Shown here piece after piece: positions 34,556-42,261 of a stretch of 64,000 nucleotides of DNA (positions are counted from its first letter, which is position 1; each line of letters opens with the position of its first letter). This DNA comes from Niallia endozanthoxylica (GTDB taxonomy: Bacteria; Bacillota; Bacilli; Bacillales; Cytobacillaceae), in NCBI RefSeq assembly GCF_008710145.1, contig NZ_VYKL01000026.1:62001-126000 (forward strand), in the 5' to 3' direction. Below the pieces are notes generated by a model. It was given only the letters and a program-made list of their open reading frames with translations. It made no database searches and was not told where the DNA came from. The position numbers and the translations under genes are program-made.

Positions 34556-35392
34556 ATGTCAAAGGCAATAGGCAGGAATGAATCATACTATTTAATACTG
34601 ATTTTAATGGGAACTTTGTTGATATGTGCAGCCTTTAATTTGTTTTTTATTCCTCATAAAATATTAAGCAGCGGCTTAAGCGGAATTGCGATTCTGCTTG
34701 GCTTAATTACACCATTTGAAACGGGAATAATTAACTTTGTTTTAAATTTACCTTTGTTAATTATTGGTATATTTAAGCTTGGCAAGCGATTTATTGTTTA
34801 TACCATCATTTCAGTCGTAGTGCTAACGATTGGTTTATATATTATTCCTGTTATAGCTATTTCGTCTGAACCTTTATTGTCTTCGATATTTGGCGGAGTG
34901 ATTGCTGGAATAGGCGGGGGACTTATTTTTCGTGCGTCCGGTTCATCTGGGGGCTTCGATATTATTGCCTTGCTATTAACGAAAAAAAGAGATTTTCCAT
35001 TGGGAAGTATTCTTTCGGCATTAAACGCTGTGGTTGTCATCTTTTCTGGATTTATCTTTGGATGGGATGCAGCTTTACATACACTTGTCGGTATTTATGC
35101 ATCAGGAAAAATGGTTGATATGATTCACACTAAGCATATTAAACTGACCTTGATGATTGTGACAAAAAAGGGTGAGGAAATGAAAGAAAAAATGCTGGCT
35201 AATTTCTATCGAGGAATTACGATATTGGATGCTGAAGGAGCTTATAGCGGTGAGCAGAAGAAAGTATTAATGACTGTCATTACCCGCTATCAATTAACAG
35301 ATGTGAAACTGCTCATTAATGAAATTGACCCGCATTCCTTTGTGAATATAACTGAAACAAAGGAAGTGATGGGTGCTTTTGACAGGGGTTAA
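34556..35392 (+). CDS. YitT-family membrane protein
   Basis: A 278-residue YitT/DUF161 protein. Five to six transmembrane helices occupy residues 12-180, with FFIPHKILSSGLSGIAILLG and FRASGSSGGFDIIALLL as family hallmarks. A cytoplasmic C-terminal DUF2179 domain follows (about 205-275: GITILDAEGAYSGEQKKVLMTVI). Bacillus genomes carry several paralogues of unknown function, often suspected of being transporters. A GGGGAGAG ribosome-binding site precedes the ATG. Confidence 0.9.
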   Translation: MSKAIGRNESYYLILILMGTLLICAAFNLFFIPHKILSSGLSGIAILLGLITPFETGIINFVLNLPLLIIGIFKLGKRFIVYTIISVVVLTIGLYIIPVIAISSEPLLSSIFGGVIAGIGGGLIFRASGSSGGFDIIALLLTKKRDFPLGSILSALNAVVVIFSGFIFGWDAALHTLVGIYASGKMVDMIHTKHIKLTLMIVTKKGEEMKEKMLANFYRGITILDAEGAYSGEQKKVLMTVITRYQLTDVKLLINEIDPHSFVNITETKEVMGAFDRG

Positions 35393-35412
35393 ATTTCTTT
35401 AAAGTATCCGAG

Positions 35413-35453
35413 CAAAAAAACAACAAAACTTCCGCAGCTTTTGTTGTTTTTTT
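35413..35453. terminator. bidirectional terminator
   Basis: AAAAAAACAACAAAA pairs with TTTTGTTGTTTTTTT around a 10-nt loop, between convergent yitT-like and MFS genes. Confidence 0.85.
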
Positions 35454-35463
35454 GTTATAAGAT

Positions 35464-36660
35464 CTATATTTCGTTCGACCTTTTTGCTCCTTTAAATAGC
35501 AAGAATAGATAGATTAGTATAGAAATCAATACCGAGGTGGCGGCTGAAAGATAAACACTTTTATAGCCAAATAAAAAGCTGATTTGACCAAAAAACATAG
35601 CGCCTAGTCCAATCCCTATATCAAAGAAGGAATAGAAGGTAGCGTTAGCCATTCCGCGTCTATGTACGGGTGTTTGTTTAACGGACCATGCCTGTAACGC
35701 TGGCTGGACAGTACCGAATCCAAATCCATATAAAATAGCAGCAGTAAACAAAATTTCATTGTTAGGCAGCCAAGCTAACAAAAGCATGGCAATGACGATA
35801 AGAGAGGTACCCGGAATAAAAACCGCTCTATGTCCTTTTTTATCATACAGCTTACCAGCAAATATTCTAGAAACCATTAAGGCTAAAGCATATAAAAGGA
35901 AGTACCATTGAATTCCCGTAATGCCTTCCTGTGCTGTATATAATGGTAAAAAGGTTGCAATACCGCCAAACGTAACCGTAATAAACATAATAAGAAAGGA
36001 AGGCTGCAGGGCACTTTTTTCATACAAATCCCATTTTTTTCTTTTTTCTTTTTCTTCAGTTGGAGCCACTTTTTTGTATTTAATAAAAGAAGATGAAATA
36101 AAAGCAGCTAAACCAAGACCTGCACAAATGAAAAAGAGCTGTTGAAAGGGAAGAACTCCTGATAACGTAAGTCCCAGTGAAGGACCAAATGCAAGGGCCA
36201 GATTTCCAGATAGTCCATAATACCCCATGCCTTCACCGCGTTTATTAGCTGGAATGGAATCTGTTGCGATTGTTCCGGATGCAGTAGTAGATAATCCCCA
36301 GCCAATCCCTTGAACAATTCGCATCATAAACAGGAACGTAATACTCATAGCAAAAGCATACGAACCTACTGAAATAACAAAGACAACTAAGCCGGTTAAG
36401 TAGACAAATGCTCTGCCTTTTGATTCCAAGGCATGTCCTGCAAATGGACGAATAATGAGAGCCGAAAAGGTGAAAATTCCTACCACTAATCCTATTAATT
36501 GATCATTTCCACCCAACTGTTCAATAAAAAGCGGGATAGTCGGTAAAGTCATTTGAAAGCCAAGAAAAATGAAAAAGTTTGCTAGGACAAGTAAAGTGAA
36601 ATTTTTTGTCCAAATCTTTTCCGATTTTTGGGGTTTTTCATTTATCTGTATATTTTCCAT
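35464..36660 (-). CDS. MFS transporter (drug:H+ antiporter type)
   Basis: A 398-residue, 12-helix major facilitator. The first half has the MFS motif region around GIFTFSALIIRPFAGHALESKGR and RIVQGIGWGLSTTASGTIATDSIPANKRGEGMGYYG; the second half repeats the pattern with GKLYDKKGHR. It resembles DHA1-type multidrug exporters of Bacillus. No regulator is adjacent, and the substrate is unknown. Upstream lie a hairpin and an IS605-like remnant. Confidence 0.88.
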   Translation of the reverse strand: MENIQINEKPQKSEKIWTKNFTLLVLANFFIFLGFQMTLPTIPLFIEQLGGNDQLIGLVVGIFTFSALIIRPFAGHALESKGRAFVYLTGLVVFVISVGSYAFAMSITFLFMMRIVQGIGWGLSTTASGTIATDSIPANKRGEGMGYYGLSGNLALAFGPSLGLTLSGVLPFQQLFFICAGLGLAAFISSSFIKYKKVAPTEEKEKRKKWDLYEKSALQPSFLIMFITVTFGGIATFLPLYTAQEGITGIQWYFLLYALALMVSRIFAGKLYDKKGHRAVFIPGTSLIVIAMLLLAWLPNNEILFTAAILYGFGFGTVQPALQAWSVKQTPVHRRGMANATFYSFFDIGIGLGAMFFGQISFLFGYKSVYLSAATSVLISILIYLFLLFKGAKRSNEI

Positions 36661-36834
36661 TACTCACAGAGGACCTCCTCTCAAATTATAGCGAATCTAT
36701 TGTACCCTATTTATCTAGATAACTGCTAATGATATTACTGCTATTAAAGGAAATAAAGTGAACGTTTTGAAGAGGAGATTGTATCGAAGAGGTCGAAGAT
36801 TCCTCAGTGTCTTGATAGGAAAGTAGAGAGAAAG

Positions 36835-36870
36835 AAAAAAGCTCGATTTTATGAATGATTCGAGCTCTTT
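36835..36870. terminator. hairpin with T-run, no obvious gene
   Basis: AAAAGCTCGA / TCGAGCTCTTTT around a 14-nt loop. No plus-strand gene ends here, so it may insulate the remnant element at 36872 or belong to a lost gene. Confidence 0.5.
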
Positions 36871-36871
36871 T

Positions 36872-37000
36872 AACTTCATTCAGCAGAAGTCCTCCACTTC
36901 TACAAGTGGGAGATGAATGCAAGTTGCTCTTCGATTCAGTGGGGGTTCAAATCCCAGCTGAATGAAGTTAAGCCTCCGGCGGATGTCTCGGATTTTTCAA
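36872..37000 (+). mobile_element. orphan IS200/IS605-type right end with omega-RNA-like scaffold
   Basis: A perfect 13-bp outer stem (36872-36884 / 36957-36969) encloses a CTCCACTT/AAGTGGGAG hairpin (36892-36912) and a TGGG/CCCA hairpin. It is followed by AAGCCTCCGGCGGATG (36970-36985) and TCGGATTTTTCAA. The order long stem - AAGCCTxxGGCGGATG - pyrimidine/T-rich end matches what I know of TnpB omega-RNAs and right ends such as ISDra2. No tnpB or tnpA reading frame is present. The 16-20 nt after 37000 would occupy the guide position. Confidence 0.55.
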
Positions 37001-37006
37001 GGGTAA

Positions 37007-37060
37007 TTTATCGAGCAAGCTCGATAAAAATCCGGACGCAAATTCGACGGGGCGAATTTG
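37007..37060 (+). repeat. paired perfect hairpins next to the omega-RNA-like remnant
   Basis: 37007-37028 is a 10-bp palindromic hairpin (TTTATCGAGC/GCTCGATAAA) and 37039-37060 an 8-bp hairpin (CAAATTCG/CGAATTTG). In addition CGGATTTTT (36990-36998) is complementary to AAAAATCCG (37026-37034), enclosing the first hairpin. Confidence 0.5.
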
Positions 37061-37066
37061 ATATAC

Positions 37067-37372
37067 TTATTCCCAGTTTTGATGTTCAACGACTCCACCC
37101 GTTAAATCTATTGTGTTTAATTCTCCTTTGTAAAGAAGTTTACCTTTTTCCTCAACAATTAAGTTTTCATAGGTATAGACAGTTTTCCCTGAAGGCATGG
37201 TTATAATTACCTTTTCTCCAAGCTCTTCTTTTGGAGCTTCTACTCTTATTAAACTTTGTGAATAAAGATAAAGACCGACTAAAATTAAAACCAGGAATCC
37301 AAGTACATAGATGGACCAAAGTTTAAACCACGGTTTCGTTTCAGTGAATACTTGCTCGTTTTGACTTAACAT
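37067..37372 (-). CDS. hypothetical single-pass membrane protein (101 aa)
   Basis: 101 residues: a short cytoplasmic N-terminus, one transmembrane helix (about 21-42) and a 58-residue probably extracytoplasmic beta-rich domain (VIITMPSGKTVYTYENLIVEEKG...). AAGGGGATATGG precedes the ATG. No domain was recognised. Its 3' end abuts the hairpin cluster of the IS605-like remnant. The function is unknown. Confidence 0.6.
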   Translation of the reverse strand: MLSQNEQVFTETKPWFKLWSIYVLGFLVLILVGLYLYSQSLIRVEAPKEELGEKVIITMPSGKTVYTYENLIVEEKGKLLYKGELNTIDLTGGVVEHQNWE

Positions 37373-37765
37373 TTCACCATATCCCCTTTATAAAAATCGT
37401 TCGTTTTTCAGCTATATTGCAGAAAGGTTATAAATCCCAACAATACGATATGCTGATAAAGATAAAGAAATGACAAAAGGATGGAGATATTATTTTTGTA
37501 GAATATTTAGAATAATTAAAATTATAATTCAAATATGACAAAAAATAAAGTGTTAGTGATGAAATTTAATACTTTTTGCCTGTTATTCGTAAAAAAGGGG
37601 GAATAGGAAAAAGAGAGAAAGAAAACGAATGTAGTCGGATGTTGTACGATATCTAAGGGAATTTAGCTTATAATAGGGAAATGACGGCTGCAATTACAGA
37701 AAGTCTAGCAATAAATTTACAAACGAAATGTGATAAATTCTTAGAATCACTCCATAATCCTACAA
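37373..37765. other. AT-rich intergenic region, nothing identified
   Basis: About 390 nt between the membrane-protein gene and the promoter of the GbsR-like gene. I see no supported ORF, repeat or structured RNA. Confidence 0.5.
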
Positions 37766-37811
37766 TTAACAGTAATGATACATATTTTATAATTCAATTA
37801 AACATGTTAAT
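37766..37811 (+). promoter_or_regulatory. promoter and candidate operator of the GbsR-like gene
   Basis: TTAACA (37766-37771), 16 nt, TATAAT (37788-37793), followed by the palindrome ATTAA-ACATG-TTAAT (37797-37811) over the predicted start site, a likely autoregulatory operator. Confidence 0.45.
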
Positions 37812-37858
37812 CTAATAGGGAAATAAACATGATTTGATTGTAATGGATGTGAAAAAAT

Positions 37859-38398
37859 GTGAATGACCTAGAAAAACTCGAATCAGCACGTGAACGTGTA
37901 ATTGATGCTGTCAGTCATAATATGAATTTATTTGGCATATCTGATTCCATTGGAAGGCTATATGGATTACTTTATTTTCAAAATCATCCATTGACATTAG
38001 ATGAGATGAAAGAAGAGCTTGGTATGAGCAAGACAAGTATGAGTACATCGGTTCGTACCCTAATGGAATTAAAGATGGTTGAAAAGGTTTGGAAAAAAGG
38101 TGTTCGAAAAGACCTATACAAGGCTGAAGAAGATTGGTATAAAAGTTTGTTTGATTATTTTGACATTAAATGGAGGGCAGCTATATCAGTAAATGTCCAT
38201 GCAATTAAAAAATCGCTGCAGGAATTACAGGGTATTGTTCAATCTGAGATTGCTGATGGTGAAATAAAAGCATTAGCAGAAGAGGACATGAAAAAGCTTA
38301 CGGAAGCGTTGGATTACTATGACTGGCTAACAAGGCTGATTGACAGTTTTGCATCAAGAGAAATATTTAACTTGATCCCTCAAAAAAAACAAAATTAG
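37859..38398 (+). CDS. GbsR-family (MarR-like) transcriptional regulator
   Basis: A 179-residue regulator with the GbsR/OpcR layout: an N-terminal helix, then a winged HTH (about 28-90: HPLTLDEMKEELGMSKTSMSTSVRTLMELKMVEKVW and KGVRKDLYKAE), then a helical dimer region. GbsR-type repressors in Bacillus sense choline or glycine betaine and control osmoprotectant uptake and synthesis. No opu or gbs gene is next to it here, so its target is unlinked or only itself. The start is GTG; the ribosome-binding site is weak. Confidence 0.85.
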   Translation: MNDLEKLESARERVIDAVSHNMNLFGISDSIGRLYGLLYFQNHPLTLDEMKEELGMSKTSMSTSVRTLMELKMVEKVWKKGVRKDLYKAEEDWYKSLFDYFDIKWRAAISVNVHAIKKSLQELQGIVQSEIADGEIKALAEEDMKKLTEALDYYDWLTRLIDSFASREIFNLIPQKKQN

Positions 38399-38473
38399 AT
38401 GAAAAGCACACAGATGTATTAATGTAACGGGTTCGGATTAAGAGTACAAAAACTTAATTAGCGTATCAATTTT

Positions 38474-38508
38474 AGGTTCAAATCGCATATGATTTGGACC
38501 TTTTATTT
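38474..38508 (+). terminator. terminator of the GbsR-like gene
   Basis: AGGTTCAAATC / GATTTGGACCT (one mismatch) with a GCATAT loop and a T-run. Confidence 0.75.
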
Positions 38509-38729
38509 TTGTTGATTCTATAAGGTTTATCGACAATTGACATATAAATTCGCACATTAATTAACAGAATGACAATGGCTGATGTCATACATACTAAAGT
38601 CGCGGAAATTGGTTCCAAAAATAGTGCTAAAATTAATGTCAAATATAAAGTGAAATAATTAAATTTTCGTTAATTTTCTTTGGGATATAGAAAAATATAG
38701 TGAAATTTTTAAAGAATGGGGAAGAAAAA

Positions 38730-39224
38730 ATGATAATAAGACCTATTGAAGTCAGCGATGCCGAAAATTTTTTGGAATTGAGCAAGAAAATTGATGAGTC
38801 TGGATTTATGTTGTTTGAACCTGGAGAACGCCAAACAACTGTTGAACAACAAAGAAAATCAATTGAAAGATTTTTGTCCGAACCAAACTCCATCTTCTTT
38901 GTTGCTGAAATTGAAAACAAACTTGTCGGATTTATTGTAGCAATAGGAAGTAATTTAAAACGAAATCGACATTCCACAAATATTGTTTTGGGAGTTCTTG
39001 AAGACTCTCGTGGACAAGGCATTGCAACTAAGCTATTCTACAAAGTGTTTGAATGGGCAAAAGAAGTTGGAATTTCAAGATTAGGGCTTACGGTTATCAA
39101 AGATAACAATAAGGCATTCAACCTATATAGAAAGATGGGATTCGTTTTAGAAGGAGAAAGGGTCCAATCGTTAAAAATTAACGGGGAATTTGTAAATGAA
39201 TATTACCTATATAAATTATTATAA
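38730..39224 (+). CDS. GNAT-family N-acetyltransferase
   Basis: A 164-residue GNAT protein: MIIRPIEVSDAENF at the N-terminus, the central strand FFVAEIENKLVGFIVAIG, the CoA loop LEDSRGQGIATKLF (motif A, about 91-104) and NNKAFNLYRKMGFVLEGER (motif B). ATG 38730 follows GGGGAAG; a GTG at 38700 is in frame but unsupported. The acceptor is unknown. A terminator follows, so it is monocistronic. Confidence 0.85.
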   Translation: MIIRPIEVSDAENFLELSKKIDESGFMLFEPGERQTTVEQQRKSIERFLSEPNSIFFVAEIENKLVGFIVAIGSNLKRNRHSTNIVLGVLEDSRGQGIATKLFYKVFEWAKEVGISRLGLTVIKDNNKAFNLYRKMGFVLEGERVQSLKINGEFVNEYYLYKLL

Positions 39225-39243
39225 AGCCAATAAATAAGCAATT

Positions 39244-39270
39244 AAAGCACATTTCGAAATGTGCTTTTTG
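39244..39270 (+). terminator. terminator of the GNAT gene
   Basis: A perfect AAAGCACATTT / AAATGTGCTTT hairpin with a 2-nt loop and T-run. Confidence 0.85.
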
Positions 39271-39367
39271 CGTTTTAGGGTAAAAACCTAAAATTGTGTA
39301 TTTGTCTATCGCAATATTGAATGAAGGTGAATAGGATATAGGGAAATGAGAAAAGGAGGTTTTTTCA

Positions 39368-39475
39368 ATGTCAGGTGAACATCATGGTTACGGCGGCGGT
39401 TTCGCCTTATTGGTAGTATTGTTTATTTTGTTAATTATTATCGGAGCTTCTTGGGGCTACGGTGGATTTTATTAA
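39368..39475 (+). CDS. YjcZ-family small protein, copy 1
   Basis: A 35-residue micro-protein: a Gly/Tyr/His-rich start (MSGEHHGYGGG), one hydrophobic helix ([18 protein letters not shown]) and a GYGGFY end. AAAGGAGG precedes ATG 39368. This is the layout of the YjcZ family, small membrane peptides linked to sporulation in Bacillaceae. A second copy follows 36 nt downstream. It is too short for routine ORF detection. Confidence 0.85.
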   Translation: MSGEHHGYGGGFALLVVLFILLIIIGASWGYGGFY

Positions 39476-39511
39476 GTAATTCGCAAGTGAATATTGAAAG
39501 GAGGCGTTTTA

Positions 39512-39631
39512 ATGTACGGTTACGGAGGATATGGTCATGGCTGTGGTTACGGATATGGCGGCGGTTTTGCACTAATCGTTGTTCTATTTATCCTGTTAAT
39601 CATTGTCGGTGCTGCTTGCTTTAAATGGTAA
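39512..39631 (+). CDS. YjcZ-family small protein, copy 2
   Basis: A 39-residue paralogue of the preceding gene: [18 protein letters not shown], then [17 protein letters not shown] and a CFKW end. GAAAGGAGG precedes ATG 39512. Tandem arrangement suggests co-transcription. The extended Gly/Tyr head contains one cysteine absent from copy 1, and another lies near the C-terminus. A terminator follows. Confidence 0.85.
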   Translation: MYGYGGYGHGCGYGYGGGFALIVVLFILLIIVGAACFKW

Positions 39632-39657
39632 TCTTTTTTTGAAAAAAGAAGGGAAAG

Positions 39658-39686
39658 GAAAGAGGCGACACATGCTGCCTCTTTTC
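39658..39686. terminator. bidirectional terminator
   Basis: AAAGAGGC / GCCTCTTT with a 10-nt loop between the convergent yjcZ pair and TatD-like gene. Confidence 0.8.
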
Positions 39687-39692
39687 TTTCTA

Positions 39693-40457
39693 TTATAGAT
39701 GATAAAACGACGTTGTGTTTTTGTAGAGCTGCCTGTAAACATCAACGCTAGGAAGTTGTTTGATTTCAGCAATCATATTAATGGATGTGTGGATCATGTT
39801 TGGATGTGTGATCCGACCTTGGAAAGGTCCTTCAAATGGCCATGGTCCATCAGTTTCAACCATCATTTTTTCTATAGGGTAAAGACGAACAAGCTCTTGA
39901 ATTTCCTTTTCATATACTATATCCGGTGTGATAGAAATAAAATAATTATTATCAATTAATCGAGAAATGGTTTGCAGATCTCCTTTAAACCAATGAAAAT
40001 GAGCTTTTTTAATATCATATTTCTCTAAAAGGTTACATACAATCGGTGCATCATCATAGACGGCATGAAGGACAATGGGCTTTTTCCATTTATTTGCTAA
40101 ATGTATAAACGTTTCTAGTCTTTCTATATACCCCTCAATAGGAATCTTTGTTTTTTGCCGTGAGTAATAGGGTAAACCAACCTCACCAATCGCAATCATA
40201 TCCTGATTGCTCACCTTTATCCAGTCAATCAACTGAGAAAAGTCATTGCCTGATATTAAAGTTTGTTCAGGATGCCAGCCAAAGGCAGACTTGAACTTTT
40301 TAAACTTCTGTGAAAAAGCTTGATTTTGAATGCATGAAGCAAGGTTATATGAAACGCCAATTAAGGCATCAACCGTAGAATCTCCATTCACAACCTGCTC
40401 TATATCATGAGAAGGATAATGATCTAAATGGATATGGGCATCAATAATTTTTCTCAT
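39693..40457 (-). CDS. TatD-family metal-dependent hydrolase in the thiamine operon
   Basis: A 254-residue TatD-like TIM-barrel hydrolase. Metal-site residues: HxH at His8/His10 (DAHIHLDHY), Glu in IGEVGLPYY, His in IVLHAVYDD, His in AHFHWFKG and Asp in VETDGPW. TatD proteins are DNases, but this one is the last gene of a TPP-riboswitch operon of thiamine-precursor transport genes, 6 nt after thiZ. A hydrolytic step in pyrimidine-precursor salvage is therefore an alternative to DNA cleavage. Compared with typical TatD (about 255-265 aa) the length is normal. Confidence 0.8.
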   Translation of the reverse strand: MRKIIDAHIHLDHYPSHDIEQVVNGDSTVDALIGVSYNLASCIQNQAFSQKFKKFKSAFGWHPEQTLISGNDFSQLIDWIKVSNQDMIAIGEVGLPYYSRQKTKIPIEGYIERLETFIHLANKWKKPIVLHAVYDDAPIVCNLLEKYDIKKAHFHWFKGDLQTISRLIDNNYFISITPDIVYEKEIQELVRLYPIEKMMVETDGPWPFEGPFQGRITHPNMIHTSINMIAEIKQLPSVDVYRQLYKNTTSFYHL

Positions 40458-40463
40458 GAATAA

Positions 40464-41198
40464 TCACTTCCTTAGTGCAAAAAAAATCTTTCGTTTCCAT
40501 GCAAGAAATTCATCGGTAAGAAGCAGCTCCTTGTGCCGCGGTCTTGAAAATGGCAGGATAAATTCTTCTGTTATCGATGCAGGATTTGCTGATATGATGA
40601 CAATTCGATCGGACATAAATAAAGCTTCATCGATATTGTGGGTAACAAACAGGATGGTCTTTTTATGTTCATCCCAAATCGAAAGAAGCCATTTCTGCAT
40701 GTCCAGCCGGGTTAGTTCATCTAGTGCAGAAAACGGTTCGTCAAGACAAATAACGGGCTGTGGACTTAATAAGGCTCTAATAAAGGATACTCTTTGTTTC
40801 ATTCCCCCTGATAGTTGAGAAGGGTAGGCATTTGTATAGCCTGCTAGGCCTGCTTTTTCTATCATTTTTCGAGCTGTCTCCACATCCTTTTTTCCTTGAA
40901 GCTCTTGTCCAAGAAGAACATTTTGTAATACGGTTCTCCATGGTAAAAGGGAAGGTGACTGCGGCATATAGCTGATAGATCCTCTTTGTCCATTGATTTG
41001 GCTTCCATCTAACAGAATCTCTCCTTCGTCAGGATTGTAAATCCCGCCAATTAAATGAAACAAAGTACTTTTTCCGCTTCCGGATGGTCCCAGGATAGAA
41101 ACAAATTCTCCTGCTTGTATATCAAGGGATAAATGATCAATAATTTTTTTTGATGCGAAACTTTTCGTAATTGAATTCAAACTTAAAATCGGGCTCAT
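40464..41198 (-). CDS. thiZ: ABC transporter ATP-binding protein, thiamine precursor uptake
   Basis: A 244-residue nitrate/taurine-type ABC ATPase: Walker A GPSGSGKST, Q-loop MPQSPSLLPW, signature LSGGMKQR, Walker B VICLDEP and the switch His in FVTHNIDEA. ATG 41198 overlaps the thiX stop (ATGA) and follows AAGGGGGAAG; the longer frame is unsupported. With ThiX and ThiY it would import a hydroxymethylpyrimidine-type precursor. Regulation by the TPP riboswitch at 43431 follows from the operon structure. Confidence 0.88.
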   Translation of the reverse strand: MSPILSLNSITKSFASKKIIDHLSLDIQAGEFVSILGPSGSGKSTLFHLIGGIYNPDEGEILLDGSQINGQRGSISYMPQSPSLLPWRTVLQNVLLGQELQGKKDVETARKMIEKAGLAGYTNAYPSQLSGGMKQRVSFIRALLSPQPVICLDEPFSALDELTRLDMQKWLLSIWDEHKKTILFVTHNIDEALFMSDRIVIISANPASITEEFILPFSRPRHKELLLTDEFLAWKRKIFFALRK

Positions 41199-41959
41199 CT
41201 GGAATCTTCCCCCTTCGTTTTCCACCGAACAACAAACCGCTCGATGATCATAATACAAGCAAAAAACAGCAGGCTAAGAATCATAATCGCAAAAATAGCT
41301 ACAAAAACCCGATCGGTTCGAAAGGAAGAAGAGGCAAGGGTCATATACACTCCAATCCCTGCTTTTGCTCCCAGCCATTCAGAAATTACTGCCCCCATCA
41401 CGCTGTATGTCGCAGAAATTTTCAAACCTGAAAAAATGGCTGGAAGGGCAGATGGAAATTCAAGCTTCCAAAAATGCTGGTTTTTATTCGCACCTGCCAT
41501 AGATAAATAGTGCCTTAATTCAGCAGGTGTTTGCTTAAAACCGTCAAGGGAAGCGACAGTAACCGGGAAGAAGCAAACTAATGTAATGACAATCAATTTA
41601 GGCAGCGCGCCAAAGCCAAACCAAATGACCAATAGCGGGGCAAGTACTATGATTGGTATGTTTTGTGAAAGAATCAGTAATGGATATAAGGAATCTTTTA
41701 AAAATGGTACTAAAAATAATATAATAGCGGTTAAAAGCCCGATGGCTGTACCAATAGCAAATCCAGATAAGCTTAAACGAAGTGTTGACATGAGATGAAC
41801 GGAAAAATCGCTCCAGTGCAGGGCAGCTTCTTGAAAAATCTTTACCGGGGATGGCAGAAGCCATTGCGGTATTTCCAATACCCTTACGATTGTTTCCCAA
41901 GTGATGAATAAAAGAAGGAGAGCCAATAAGGTTCTCCAGCTTTTTGATAAAAACGCCAT
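41195..41959 (-). CDS. thiX: ABC transporter permease, thiamine precursor uptake
   Basis: A 254-residue permease of the SsuC/TauC/ThiX type with about six membrane helices and the cytoplasmic coupling loop EAA-like motif around LRHYLSMAGANKNQHFWKLEFPSALPAIFSG. ATG 41959 shares its A with the TGA stop of the upstream thiamine-binding gene, so it is translationally coupled; a TTG one codon upstream is the alternative. It forms the membrane channel for ThiZ and ThiY. Confidence 0.88.
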   Translation of the reverse strand: MAFLSKSWRTLLALLLLFITWETIVRVLEIPQWLLPSPVKIFQEAALHWSDFSVHLMSTLRLSLSGFAIGTAIGLLTAIILFLVPFLKDSLYPLLILSQNIPIIVLAPLLVIWFGFGALPKLIVITLVCFFPVTVASLDGFKQTPAELRHYLSMAGANKNQHFWKLEFPSALPAIFSGLKISATYSVMGAVISEWLGAKAGIGVYMTLASSSFRTDRVFVAIFAIMILSLLFFACIMIIERFVVRWKTKGEDSR

Positions 41960-42249
41960 CAATGGTATTTCTCCGTAAGATCAACCATTTGGATGCCAGA
42001 GGGCTGATAGAGTGTTTTGATTTGAGTAATCACATTATGGCTTCCCATTTCAATCATACGTTCATTCATTTTTGTAATCATGGTAAAAATGGCAGTTAAA
42101 TCACCTTCCACCGTCGTTTCAAGGGGATGCACTTCATATTTCATACCTGATTCCGCGATGATTTTAATGGCTTCATCGACAAATGGAATGACATTCTCAC
42201 CATTTGGGGTTTTCGGGATAATTTGAATACTAACTAATGATTTTGCCAT
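41959..42249 (-). CDS. MTH1187/YkoF-type thiamine-binding protein
   Basis: A 96-residue ferredoxin-like-fold protein: SLVSIQIIPKTPNGENVIPFVDEAI at the N-terminus and a YEVHPLETTVEGDL segment are typical of MTH1187/YqgV thiamine-binding proteins related to YkoF. It lies between the binding protein gene and the permease gene. It may buffer cytosolic thiamine or a precursor, or hand the substrate to downstream enzymes. The latter is inference. Confidence 0.87.
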   Translation of the reverse strand: MAKSLVSIQIIPKTPNGENVIPFVDEAIKIIAESGMKYEVHPLETTVEGDLTAIFTMITKMNERMIEMGSHNVITQIKTLYQPSGIQMVDLTEKYH

Positions 42250-42261
42250 TACTTTCTCTCC

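Noticed and set aside
38571..38660. 29-codon ORF before the GNAT gene
   Set aside because: No ribosome-binding site and no conserved-looking sequence.
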